From contig JAGXGA010000047.1 of assembly GCA_024636975.1 (NCBI GenBank), positions 1 to 64,000 on the forward strand: a DNA stretch of 64,000 bases, read 5' to 3'. Within the stretch, counting starts at the first letter, position 1. Every line of letters starts with the position of its first letter. This document shows positions 25,855-34,007 of this stretch, piece after piece. The notes beneath the pieces were generated by a model, which saw only the letters and a list, made by a program, of their open reading frames with translations, did no database searches and was not told the origin of the DNA. The DNA comes from Mariniphaga sp. Its GTDB lineage: Bacteria > Bacteroidota > Bacteroidia > Bacteroidales > Prolixibacteraceae. A program made the translations under genes and the position numbers.

Positions 25855-26742
25855 ATGAATTTCATCGATTATTACAAAATATTAGGGATAGACAAACATG
25901 CCACTGCAAGCGACATTAAAAAGGCCTACCGCAAACAGGCCAGGAAATATCACCCCGATTTGAATCCCAACGATGCAGATGCGAAAAAGAACTTTTAGTT
26001 AATCAATGAAGCCAATGAAGTACTTCATGACCCTGAAAAACGAAAGAAATACGACAAATACGGGAAAGACTGGCAACATGCTGAACAATTTGAAAATGCA
26101 AAACAGTATCAGAAACAATCTTCAGATTTTAGTGGCCAAAATTATTCCCGGGCACAATCCGGCAATGATTTTTCCGATTTCTTCGAATCCATGTTTGGTG
26201 GTTCAGCAAATGCCGGCAGAAGCAGGCAGGTAAAATTCAGAGGCGAGGATTATTACGCGCAATTTCAGCTCAACCTTACAGATGCTTATAAAACCCACAA
26301 ACAAACCCTTTCTGTAAATGGCAAAAACATAAGAATAACCATTCCTGCCGGAATTGAAAACGGGCAAACCATTAAAATTGCAGGACACGGGGGTCCGGGA
26401 ATAAATGGCGGACCGAACGGTGATTTGTATATTACATTTTCAATAGCAAACCATCCCGGCATAAAAAGACTGGGAAATGATTTATATACACATGTCGATT
26501 TAGAATTATACACAGCGGTGTTGGGTGGCGAAATAATCCTCGATACCCTGAGCGGAAAAGTGAAACTGAAAGTAAAGCCAGAAACGCAAAATGGAAGCAA
26601 GGTAAAACTCAAAGAGAAAGGATTTCCTGTTTATAAAAAGGATGGGCAATTCGGAGACTTATACGTAACCTATACAGTTAAAATCCCAACTCATTTAACC
26701 GATAGGCAAAAAAGCTTATTTACTGAGTTATCAAAATCTTAA
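25855..26742 (+). pseudogene. cbpA: CbpA-type DnaJ co-chaperone with in-frame amber stop
   Basis: The frame from ATG 25855 encodes a J domain with [20 protein letters not shown] and the HPD motif in KYHPDLNP, then a TAG at 25996-25998 in the middle of the J domain (after KKNF). The same frame resumes at once with LINEANEVLHDPEKRKKYD and continues through a Gly/Ser linker and the C-terminal substrate-binding domain (QLNLTDAYKTHKQTLSVNG... GHGGPG... ) to 26742; the track shows only the part after 26191. One C-to-T change (CAG to TAG) would explain the stop. The CbpM gene follows directly. Either this is a recent nonsense mutation, a sequencing error, or a suppressed stop. Confidence 0.85.
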
Positions 26743-26751
26743 ACTTTTATC

Positions 26752-27054
26752 ATGAAAGCAACAAAACCAGATGATTTAATAGCGGTAAGTGAATTCTGTG
26801 TCCATCACAATATTGAGATTTCATTTATAAATCTGTTGCAACAAAACGGATTAATTGAAATAAGTACCATAGAATCAAAGTATTTTGTTGAAAAGGAACA
26901 GCTTCCGCAGCTTGAAAAATTTGTTCGGTTTTATTATGAGATGGATATTAACCTGGAAGGGATTGAGACTATAACCTATTTATTGCAGCGAATAGAAAAC
27001 CTGCAGGATGAGATTGTTGAGCTTAAAAACAGGCTTCGGCTTTATGAAGGATAA
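26752..27054 (+). CDS. cbpM: CbpM-like chaperone modulator
   Basis: A 100-residue helical protein with a MerR-like N-terminal half (DDLIAVSEFCVHHNIEISFI, LIEISTIESKYFVEKEQLPQ) and a C-terminal coiled coil (LLQRIENLQDEIVELKNRL). This is the CbpM/YbeV family, which binds and inhibits the J domain of CbpA. It lies 9 bp after cbpA, the standard arrangement. If cbpA is truly inactive, this modulator has lost its partner. Confidence 0.85.
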   Translation: MKATKPDDLIAVSEFCVHHNIEISFINLLQQNGLIEISTIESKYFVEKEQLPQLEKFVRFYYEMDINLEGIETITYLLQRIENLQDEIVELKNRLRLYEG

Positions 27055-27100
27055 TATTTAAAAAAAGATTAGGAATACAAGTAATTAACAAGATAAAATC

Positions 27101-27632
27101 ATGCAAACCAATAACGGAAAAGAGATTGAACAAGCCAGTAAAGCCTCGCTCGAAGTGCTGCTTCACAATGCCCGTGGACCGTATCATGGTTTGCCCCGAA
27201 CAGCAGGTTGGGGATATCCCGAACCTTACACACGGGATTTAATGATCTCCATTCTGGGATAGCCCGTTTCCGGAAATCAAAAATTGCTTTACAGCATTCG
27301 CAAAGTGTTGGAAACACTGGCAAAAAACCAAACCGAACGTGGCCATATTCCTTCGCTGGTGCAGGACAACGATGATCGTGGTGCCAGTGATACCACTCCC
27401 CTGTTTTGCTGGCAACCGGCATATTCAGAAAACATACAGGTGAATTTGATTTCCTCGCTGAGGCAGTTGAAAAATCATTGATTTGGATGAGCTAACAAAG
27501 TCCTTCAGACCGGTTTTTAATTGCACAACAACCCACCAGCGACTGGCGTAACGAACAATGGCTAACCGGTACGGATTGTTTGTAAATACACTCGCTTACA
27601 GTGACCTCAGAATGCCTTTATTAATTTCATGA
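27101..27632 (+). pseudogene. Amylo-alpha-1,6-glucosidase-like pseudogene
   Basis: Starts at ATG 27101 with NNGKEIEQASKASLEVLL and RGPYHGLPRTAGWGYPEPYT, the N-terminus of debranching-enzyme-like (alpha/alpha)6 glycosidases found in Bacteroidetes. It has an in-frame TAG at 27260 (after SILG), continues as VSGNQKLLYSIRKVLETLA and GHIPSLVQDNDDRGASDTTP, then shifts frame around 27437 to read GEFDFLAEAVEKSLIWMS, hits another stop, continues with QQPTSDWRNEQWLTG, and shifts again to YGLFVNTLAYSDLRMPL. The sequence ends there, before the catalytic residues of a full enzyme. It is a clear pseudogene. Confidence 0.85.
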
Positions 27633-27689
27633 ATATTCTGAAAGATTTCAGACAATGGTTGAAAGCTGAAAGAAACAGGCATAAAAGAA

Positions 27690-27728
27690 GAAAAGTCTAT
27701 CAAGAATCCGCTACTTTCTTGACTTTTC
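27690..27728 (+). terminator. Possible terminator hairpin
   Basis: GAAAAGT..CAAGAA pairs with TTCTTGACTTTTC with a 4-nt bulge; a TTTTTT run follows a few bases later. It lies between the debranching pseudogene and promoter copy 10. Confidence 0.4.
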
Positions 27729-27796
27729 ACTAATTTTTTCGCATCAAAAAAAACAATTCCCGATTGACTTTTCATAAAGTGAAATTTTTGAATTAA

Positions 27797-27863
27797 TGTG
27801 TGAATGATGTAACCATTAACAAAAATTCTGTAATGATTCTGGCATCCGTTTGCATTATATTTA
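27797..27863 (+). promoter_or_regulatory. Tandem-repeat promoter, copy 10
   Basis: Repeat cores TGTAAC (27808-27813) and TGTAAT (27829-27834), 21 bp apart, then 21 bp to TATATTTA (27856-27863). It faces the stand-alone CheB gene at 27907. Confidence 0.76.
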
Positions 27864-27906
27864 TACGGTATTGAACGAAAAATAAAAAAACAGGTAAAGT
27901 AATAGG

Positions 27907-28506
27907 ATGAAAACAAAAACAAAAAACAGTACAAAAAACTTCCCCGTAGTTTGTGTAGGCGGTTCTGCCGGCGGACTCGACGCTTATACCAGGTTGCTTA
28001 AAAATTTGCCGTCTGACATGGGAGTTGCCATAGTCATTGTTAATCACCTAAGACAGGTTGCTACTTTGCTTCACGAGATTCTTCCAAAATACACAGAGAT
28101 GCCGGTAGAACTGATTACCGAAAAATTAGACATCGAGCCCAATCATGTTTTTATCATCCCCGAAAAGCGGGATTTGCATATATTAAATGGAGAGTTCCGA
28201 CTAAAACCGATATCAAAGCCCCGTGGATGGCCTGACGTGATTACGGTTTTTATGCGTTCAATGACAGAAAACTGGGACGGCAAACTTATCGCTGTAATTG
28301 TTTCCGGTTACGATGGCGATGGAGCAGCAGCGTTATGTGGTATAAAAGAGGTTGGCGGAATTACCATTGCACAGAAACCCGAAACAGCAGGGCAGCCGGA
28401 TATGCCTGAAAGCGCAATTGATAGCGGATGTATTGATTTTGTTCTTTCACCTGAGATGATTGCTCATGAAATAATAAGAATTGCACACGCGGAATCAGCG
28501 GTTTAA
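27907..28506 (+). CDS. Stand-alone CheB-type methylesterase
   Basis: A 199-residue protein consisting of a CheB catalytic domain alone. The catalytic Ser is in CVGGSAGGLDAY, the His in IVNHLRQ and the Asp in VSGYDGDGAAALCGIKEVGG, at the expected spacing. There is no receiver domain, so activity would not be switched by phosphorylation. It parallels the CheB part of the 973-aa fusion. Since no chemoreceptor is in the window, the substrate may be a non-chemotaxis protein. It is behind tandem promoter copy 10. Confidence 0.88.
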   Translation: MKTKTKNSTKNFPVVCVGGSAGGLDAYTRLLKNLPSDMGVAIVIVNHLRQVATLLHEILPKYTEMPVELITEKLDIEPNHVFIIPEKRDLHILNGEFRLKPISKPRGWPDVITVFMRSMTENWDGKLIAVIVSGYDGDGAAALCGIKEVGGITIAQKPETAGQPDMPESAIDSGCIDFVLSPEMIAHEIIRIAHAESAV

Positions 28507-28589
28507 AGATGGAAGAAACAATGGAAAATATTTAAGACTACAACATTCATTTTAAAACCCGTCAATAACTTATTATAAAATAACTAACA

Positions 28590-29258
28590 GTGCGAAAGCA
28601 ATTATTTATCACCATCTTGTTCTTCGCGGTAGCTTATTTACCTCTGCTCCCTACATTCCGTCTTGAATTTTGTAATTTTTTTCAAAAGCTATGTAACCAA
28701 CATATGCTTGTAAAAAAGGCGCTTATTGAATGGTGGGCAAAAGATCTGTTTCGCGAAAGTGCAATCAGGATTCGGTTGTTTTCGTTTGGGCTAATCATCA
28801 CCATTGCCTTTTTACTTATAGTTTCACTCATTATATCCGCTTTGCTATCTGCTTTTGGCAATTGGTTATCGGGTCATTTTTCCGAAACATTTTTTATGGC
28901 GCTGCAAGTAGTTAATTTCGTCTTATCTTTTATAATTCTTACAGTTTTGTTTGCATTGATGTTCAAATTTCTACCCGATGCCAAAATAAAATGGAAACAT
29001 GTTTGGATTGGTTCATTCGTTACTGCATTTCTGTTCGGTGTTGGAAAATTCGCCTTGGGATTATATTTTGGAAAATTAAACCCCGACGATGGATATGGCG
29101 CTGCGGGTTCGATTATCTTAATAATGCTTTGGGTTTCATATTCATCGATGATTGTTTTCTTCGGCGCTGAATTTACCCGCGTCTATGCCGATTTTATTTC
29201 GGGCAGGGTTGTTCCAAAAGAAATCGCAAAATCAGATATTCATATTAACTGCAATTAG
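28590..29258 (+). pseudogene. YihY/BrkB-like membrane protein, N-terminally truncated
   Basis: From about residue 40 the protein matches the C-terminal two thirds of YihY/UPF0761 membrane proteins: ALIEWWAKDLFRESAIRIRL, then helices with LLIVSLIISALLSAFGNWL, LPDAKIKWKHVWIGSFVTAF, YGAAGSIILIMLWVSYSSMI and FFGAEFTRVYA. The first hundred or so residues of the family, with two membrane helices, are missing, and the 38 residues upstream of the ATG at 28704 do not look like YihY. The GTG at 28590 is the track start. It may be a decayed gene that could still give a shortened membrane protein. Confidence 0.6.
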
Positions 29259-29506
29259 TTATGCTCCGGACTTTGAGGATTTCATTTTCGGGTGAATATA
29301 CCATCAATAATATAACTTTTCCTTTCGAATTGTGCCGTAGGCATTAAATATGGGTAGATAACGAGATTATAACGGCAGGATTTTGTCCGGGACAATAAAT
29401 TCTATATCGATTAATGTTGCTACCCATATTGCATCGGGATGATAAAATAATTCAAAACAGTCTCTCATAGTTATCATTACCTTTTTAAAAAATCGCCACC
29501 CGTAAA

Positions 29507-29573
29507 AGTGGGAATGATGTAACACATTCTCAAAATTGTGTAAGACTCCATGTGGGAAAACTCCTGACCTTTG
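29507..29573 (+). promoter_or_regulatory. Tandem-repeat promoter, copy 11
   Basis: Repeat cores TGTAAC (29518-29523) and TGTAAG (29539-29544), 21 bp apart, then 21 bp to GACCTTTG (29566-29573). It lies 31 bp before the second AI-2E gene. Confidence 0.75.
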
Positions 29574-29603
29574 GATAAGAAATAAATCTGTTAACAACAT
29601 AAA

Positions 29604-30713
29604 ATGAATCTATCCTTCCAAAAGCTGTTTTTCGCGATAGCCACTACATTTTCGCTGTTTGCAATTCTGATTTTGGCAAAACCCATTCTCATTCCGCTAA
29701 GTGTAGCATTACTTATTTCGTTTATACTTTTCCCGCTGGCAAAAAAGTTTGAGACATGGAAAATCAACAGAATAATAGCTGCTTTTCTTTCCATTTTCTC
29801 TGTAATTTTAATAATTGCAGGGGTCTTTTACTTTTTTTCAACTCAGCTTATTAACATGTCGAAAGAATTCACTGATTTTAAGGATAAAATAATCAGTGCT
29901 TTTGCAGAAGTTACAGTCTATGTCAACAACAATGTGAGTTTTGTTGAAGACCTGAAAAGGGATGAACTTCTTAACCAGATGAAAGAATGGTTTAATAATT
30001 CAACAGGATTTTTGATAAAAAAAACCGTTAACAGTTCAGCAACTTTCATTGCCGGATTGCTGGCAGCAGTTGTATTTATTTTTCTGTTCCTTATTTACAG
30101 AGACGGACTGACACATGCATTTCTGGCTTTTTCACCTAAAGACAAAAGAAACAGGGTTTTCAAAATGTTTAAATCGGTACAGCACGTTGGACAAAAATAC
30201 CTGTTTGGTATGGTAATTCTCACGGCCATAATAGGATTAGCCAACAGCCTTGGCTTGTTGATTATTGGCATCGACAATCCTTTCCTTTTCGGATTTCTGG
30301 GAGCTGTCCTGGCCATCATTCCGTATATCGGCGCTGTAATGGGTGCTTTGCTTCCGGTTATTTACGCTTTTGTATCGTACGATTCCATTTGGATGCCAGT
30401 AGCAGTGGTCATTTTATTTTATTTTGTTCAATTGGTTACCGATAATTTTCTGTCTCCAAAAATCGTGGGTAGCAGCTTAAAACTTAATGCTTTAACAGCC
30501 ATACTTAGTTTGTTTATTGGTGCGGCTGTGTGGGGCATTGCCGGCATGATTTTGTTTTTGCCGTTTGCTGCCATATTAAAAGTGGTTTGCGAAGAGTTTG
30601 AAGAGCTCAAACCAATTGCGCTAATCATGGGTGAGCATAATAAAAAGGAAAGCGATGGCAATAATCCAATTTCAGTTTGGTGGAAAAAAATAAAAAAGAG
30701 GTTTTCGAAATAA
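29604..30713 (+). CDS. AI-2E family (PerM-like) membrane transporter
   Basis: A 369-residue polytopic protein of the same family as the product of 9043. It shows the two N-terminal helices, a soluble helical region (about 85-150), IGLANSLGLLIIG, IIPYIGAVMGALLPV and the conserved NFLSPKIVGSSLKLNALTAI near residue 290, and ends in a lysine-rich tail. Substrate unknown. It has its own tandem promoter (copy 11), so both AI-2E genes of the island appear to be coregulated. Confidence 0.9.
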   Translation: MNLSFQKLFFAIATTFSLFAILILAKPILIPLSVALLISFILFPLAKKFETWKINRIIAAFLSIFSVILIIAGVFYFFSTQLINMSKEFTDFKDKIISAFAEVTVYVNNNVSFVEDLKRDELLNQMKEWFNNSTGFLIKKTVNSSATFIAGLLAAVVFIFLFLIYRDGLTHAFLAFSPKDKRNRVFKMFKSVQHVGQKYLFGMVILTAIIGLANSLGLLIIGIDNPFLFGFLGAVLAIIPYIGAVMGALLPVIYAFVSYDSIWMPVAVVILFYFVQLVTDNFLSPKIVGSSLKLNALTAILSLFIGAAVWGIAGMILFLPFAAILKVVCEEFEELKPIALIMGEHNKKESDGNNPISVWWKKIKKRFSK

Positions 30714-30729
30714 TTAATCAGGTTGCTAA

Positions 30730-30796
30730 TGTGTGATTGATGTAACTTATTACTGAAATTATGTAACACAATATAGAGTGTTAAGACATAACTTCG
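30730..30796 (+). promoter_or_regulatory. Tandem-repeat promoter, copy 12
   Basis: Repeat cores TGTAAC at 30741-30746 and 30762-30767, 21 bp apart, then 21 bp to TAACTTCG (30789-30796). It faces the second DUF5670 gene. Confidence 0.76.
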
Positions 30797-30863
30797 TATC
30801 TCAAATTCAAACGGTCACAATATTATCAAAACGCTAATAATAATAACTTAAAAAAAAACAATC

Positions 30864-31010
30864 ATGGGAAATTTACTTTACATCGTAGCAGTAATTTTAA
30901 TTATTGCCTGGGCAATCGGATTTTTTGCTTTTCAAGTCGGTTGGTTTATACATTTACTGATTGTTATTGCAATTATCGCAATAGTTGTTAAACTCATTCA
31001 AGGCAAATGA
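30864..31010 (+). CDS. DUF5670/Lmo0937-family small membrane protein
   Basis: A 48-residue ORF below the track cutoff: MGNLLYIVAVILIIAWAIGF, a short FQVGWFIH turn and a second helix ending KLIQGK. It is a paralogue of the protein at 7469 and shares the MGNLLYI start. It is monocistronic: the tandem promoter copy 12 lies 70 bp upstream and a perfect 18-bp stem-loop follows 15 bp after the stop. Confidence 0.8.
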   Translation: MGNLLYIVAVILIIAWAIGFFAFQVGWFIHLLIVIAIIAIVVKLIQGK

Positions 31011-31024
31011 ATACTATAATTAAA

Positions 31025-31063
31025 TGTCGATTACCTGAAAGGCAACCTTTCAGGTAATCGACA
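31025..31063. terminator. Perfect 18-bp stem-loop without T-tract
   Basis: TGTCGATTACCTGAAAGG pairs perfectly with CCTTTCAGGTAATCGACA around a 3-nt CAA loop. Only AAATTCTATAATT follows, so it is not a classical rho-independent terminator. It may stabilise the 3' end of the short upstream mRNA. Confidence 0.65.
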
Positions 31064-31272
31064 AATTCTATAATTAATATATCTCCTTTGTAGTCTTTCT
31101 GACGATAGCTTAAAAAGAGAATGTTATCGAAGGTAGGTGCGATGCTTTTTACAGCGTAAAAAGCTTAGCTTAAACTCTTTCCTTGACATGTTTCTACTAT
31201 TGCCAGACCTTAAAAATCAAATGATGAATATTGTTCTATATTCAGGATATTTAAATTTTTGAGGGCCTAAAA
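31064..31272. other. Gene-less spacer before copy 13
   Basis: No ORF. A short AAAAAGCTTAGCTTAAACTC/GATAGCTTAAAAAGAG stretch has weak internal repetition. Nothing further is recognisable. Confidence 0.3.
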
Positions 31273-31339
31273 TATGTGAATTATATAATTCTTTATCAAA
31301 GTTATGTAACACATATCATATCAAAGTACATCAACTTTG
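31273..31339 (+). promoter_or_regulatory. Tandem-repeat promoter, copy 13
   Basis: Repeat cores TATAAT (31284-31289) and TGTAAC (31305-31310), 21 bp apart, then 21 bp to CAACTTTG (31332-31339). It faces the three-gene DUF/PRC-barrel/baeRF operon. Confidence 0.75.
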
Positions 31340-31385
31340 ACCTAATTATTCATCATTAGAATTCAATTTTTAAAACAAAATTATT

Positions 31386-31991
31386 ATGGCAGAAATTAAG
31401 ATTGAACAGAAAAAACAGGTTTGGCCGTGGTTTTTAGTTGGCCTTGTCATTGCTGCATTACTTGTTTATTTCTTGGTATTTCGCGACAACAACAACAGCA
31501 CTACAGAGGTTGTAACTGAAGAAAACTATAATTCGGGCACGAATGACACCAACCTTTTGGGTGTGAAAGAAAATAACAGCACCGTAGCTGCTTTTGTAAG
31601 TTTTGTGGAAAACGATACCGCCCGTATGAGCCTGGATCATGCTTATACAAATGAAGCGCTTTTAAAATTAATGGCTGCATCAAATGCCATGGCCGATGAA
31701 ATTGGTTATGATATTCAGGCAGATTTGGACAAGTTAGAAGCATCAGCTAAACTGATTGACAATGAACCTTTTGAAACCTCACATGCCAAAAATATCAGAA
31801 ATGCGACTGATAACTCTACCACGGCATTGCAAAATATGCAAAGAGCTAAATATCCGGGTTTAACATCTGAAGTGGATGAATTAAAAAGTGCATCAGCATC
31901 AATTAATCCGGAGACACTTACACTCGATCAGAAAGGTGCAGTGAAGAATTACTTTGCTAAAGCTTCTGACTTACTTAAAAAAATGAATTAA
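31386..31991 (+). CDS. Single-pass membrane protein of unknown function
   Basis: A 201-residue protein with a short basic cytoplasmic start, one membrane helix (about 13-32, WPWFLVGLVIAALLVYFLVF), an Asn/Thr-rich acidic linker (33-60) and a helical periplasmic part of about 140 residues (FVSFVENDTARMSLDHAYTN, then two or three long helices). No named family is recognised. It heads a three-gene operon (23 and 6 bp gaps) with PRC-barrel and baeRF proteins under promoter copy 13. A role in stress or envelope homeostasis is inferred from the setting only. Confidence 0.7.
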   Translation: MAEIKIEQKKQVWPWFLVGLVIAALLVYFLVFRDNNNSTTEVVTEENYNSGTNDTNLLGVKENNSTVAAFVSFVENDTARMSLDHAYTNEALLKLMAASNAMADEIGYDIQADLDKLEASAKLIDNEPFETSHAKNIRNATDNSTTALQNMQRAKYPGLTSEVDELKSASASINPETLTLDQKGAVKNYFAKASDLLKKMN

Positions 31992-32013
31992 TTATTCTTT
32001 AAAAATTAAAATA

Positions 32014-32538
32014 ATGACAGATACAAATAAAAATCTTTTTGACCTGGATGAATTATCAGGTTATAAAGTAGCCGAAGATTACAACGATGTAAGGGGCTGG
32101 GATGTGAAAGATGCAAATAACCGTACCATTGGAAAAGTGGATCATTTGCTGGTAAATAAAATTGCTGAACGCGTTGTTTACCTTGATGTTGAAGTAGATT
32201 CAACCTTGATTGAGGAAGGGTACAACACGTATCAAGCCTCTGCAAGCGAAGGTGTTCATTCGTTTCTAAACAAGGATGGGGAAAATCACTTGATTATTCC
32301 CATTGGAATGGCAGATTTAGATGAGGAAAACAAATTGGTGAATACCAAAGAGATTGATAGCTCAACTTTTGCGAAAACCAAACGGTTCAACAAGGGAGAT
32401 GTTATTGATTTTCGTTACGAATTAGATGTAGTACGCCATTACAAAGGAGATAACACAATTCACAGTTCGAATGATGTTGATGGATTTTATGAACGTGAAG
32501 AGTTCAATAATTCATTTAATAAAGGAAATTTAGAATAA
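32014..32538 (+). CDS. PRC-barrel domain protein
   Basis: A 174-residue cytoplasmic protein. A PRC-barrel is visible at about 10-100 (GWDVKDANNRTIGKVDHLLV, YLDVEVD, HLIIPIGMADLDEENKLV). The C-terminal part ends with repeated acidic and Asn-rich stretches and FYEREEFNNSF. PRC-barrels occur in photosynthetic reaction centres, RimM and many stress proteins, where they mediate protein contacts. It sits between the membrane DUF and the baeRF gene in one operon. Confidence 0.82.
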   Translation: MTDTNKNLFDLDELSGYKVAEDYNDVRGWDVKDANNRTIGKVDHLLVNKIAERVVYLDVEVDSTLIEEGYNTYQASASEGVHSFLNKDGENHLIIPIGMADLDEENKLVNTKEIDSSTFAKTKRFNKGDVIDFRYELDVVRHYKGDNTIHSSNDVDGFYEREEFNNSFNKGNLE

Positions 32539-32543
32539 AAATC

Positions 32544-33698
32544 ATGGAAAACCTTACAAAAGAATTGATTCAAGAGCTCCTGGCTGCAGAACAGGCGCTA
32601 TGTCTTTCGCTTTATATGCCTACGGAAAGAACCCATCCTGAAAACCTCAAGAATCCTATCCGGTTTAAAAATCTGGTCAGTGAAATGGAAAAATCACTGA
32701 TGCAAAAATATTCAGCTAATGAGGTAGAGGAATACCTGGAGCCTTTGCAGGCACTTGTTAACGACAATGATATTTGGAATTATGCAAAAGATGGACTGGC
32801 TGTTTTTAGTGCAAAAGGAGTGTTTAAAGTTGTAGGATTGCATAAATCGGTTGAAGAACTGACAATAGTGGCCGACAGTTTCCATACCAAACCGCTCTGG
32901 CAATATTTGCAATCGCTCGACCAATTCCATTTACTGGCTTTAACCCTTCATGATATCCAGTTTTTTGAAGGCAACCGTCACTCACTTTCTGAAGTTGAAC
33001 TTACTGCCGACACTCCAAAAACCATAACAGAAGCGCTTGGTGATGAATTGACCGACAAACATTCAACAACAGCATCTTATGGCGGTGTAGGGGGAGAAAG
33101 TACAAGTATGCATCATGGACATGGTGGATATAAGGAAGAATCTGAAAAAGATGCTGAGCGGTTTTTCCGTGTGGTTGCGAATACAATTTATGAACACTAT
33201 TCGAAGCCTACAGGCTGGCCTCTTATTCTTGCTGCATTGCCCGAACACCACAATCTTTTTCAAAAGGTAAATAAAAATCCTCTTCTGCTCCCTGATGGTA
33301 TTGCAATAAATCCTTCATCAGTTGCATCGGATCAGCTTGCAAAAATGGCCTGGGAAATAATGGAACCCGAGTATAGCCTGAAACTTGACACGCTGGTCGA
33401 GCGGTTTGAGCAGGCAAGGGCAAATGGAAAAGGCAGCGATGACTACAAGGAAGTAGCTGTTGCGGCAGTTGAGGGCCGGGTTGATACGCTCATTGTTGAG
33501 GCCGACCGGATTATTGCAGTCAGGGTAACAAATCTGGTGACGGGTAATACTCAGAAAAAAGATATGAAAAATCCGAGAGTAGATGATCTGCTTGATGATA
33601 TGGGAGAATTGGTTATGAAAATGGGCGGGGAGGTGATGGTGCTTCCAACGGATAAAATGCCTTCAGATAAAGGACTCGCAGCCATATTTCGGTATTAA
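32544..33698 (+). CDS. baeRF-family (bacterial release-factor-1-like) protein
   Basis: A 384-residue protein of the bacterial archaeo-eukaryotic release factor (baeRF) group. The N-terminal part (about 1-150) has CLSLYMPTERTHPENLKNPI and a DGLAVFSAKGVFKVVGL segment; a His/Gly-rich insert (STSMHHGHGGYKEESEK, about 190-210) precedes an eRF1-like domain with FFRVVANTIYEHYSKPTGWPLILAALPEH and, near the end, AAVEGRVDTLIVEADRII. In eukaryotic eRF1 the GGQ loop triggers peptide release; no GGQ is present here, although a GGVGG stretch lies close to the expected place. The role of baeRFs is unproven; ribosome rescue under stress has been proposed. Confidence 0.78.
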   Translation: MENLTKELIQELLAAEQALCLSLYMPTERTHPENLKNPIRFKNLVSEMEKSLMQKYSANEVEEYLEPLQALVNDNDIWNYAKDGLAVFSAKGVFKVVGLHKSVEELTIVADSFHTKPLWQYLQSLDQFHLLALTLHDIQFFEGNRHSLSEVELTADTPKTITEALGDELTDKHSTTASYGGVGGESTSMHHGHGGYKEESEKDAERFFRVVANTIYEHYSKPTGWPLILAALPEHHNLFQKVNKNPLLLPDGIAINPSSVASDQLAKMAWEIMEPEYSLKLDTLVERFEQARANGKGSDDYKEVAVAAVEGRVDTLIVEADRIIAVRVTNLVTGNTQKKDMKNPRVDDLLDDMGELVMKMGGEVMVLPTDKMPSDKGLAAIFRY

Positions 33699-33782
33699 AT
33701 TAAGGATAAAAAAATGACAGCAAAAGTTGAAAAAATAAATACGGGAGCGGCCAGGGGCTGAATATATTAAAGTTGAGTCAAC

Positions 33783-33959
33783 GTGAAACTTATTTTTCAT
33801 GGCAAAAAAGACAAAATATGTTCATTTGACCTCGCATTGCAATTGAATTACGGAATTGAAAACTCCAAACTCGTTGCTTTTGAAAATTCCGGGCATAGCC
33901 TGTTTCTGGAGGAGACACAAAAGTTTAATACAGAACTGTTAAAGTTTGCAGGAAAATGA
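33783..33959 (+). pseudogene. Alpha/beta-hydrolase C-terminal remnant
   Basis: Not in the ORF track. A frame open to the TGA at 33957 encodes KLIFHGKKDKICSFDLALQL and KLVAFENSGHSLFLEE, the last strand, catalytic Asp region and catalytic His (SGHS) of an alpha/beta hydrolase of the proline-iminopeptidase or lysophospholipase type. The N-terminal two thirds with the nucleophile are missing. A 15-codon ORF at 33714 (MTAKVEKINTGAARG) upstream is not obviously related. Confidence 0.7.
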
Positions 33960-34007
33960 AATTGTTAGTAGTAATATAATTTTGTCCCGCTTATAGCGAG
34001 ATTTTTT

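Noticed and set aside
25996-25998. Pyrrolysine or other recoding at the cbpA amber codon
   Set aside because: No downstream structural element or recoding gene was seen; nonsense mutation or sequence error is simpler.
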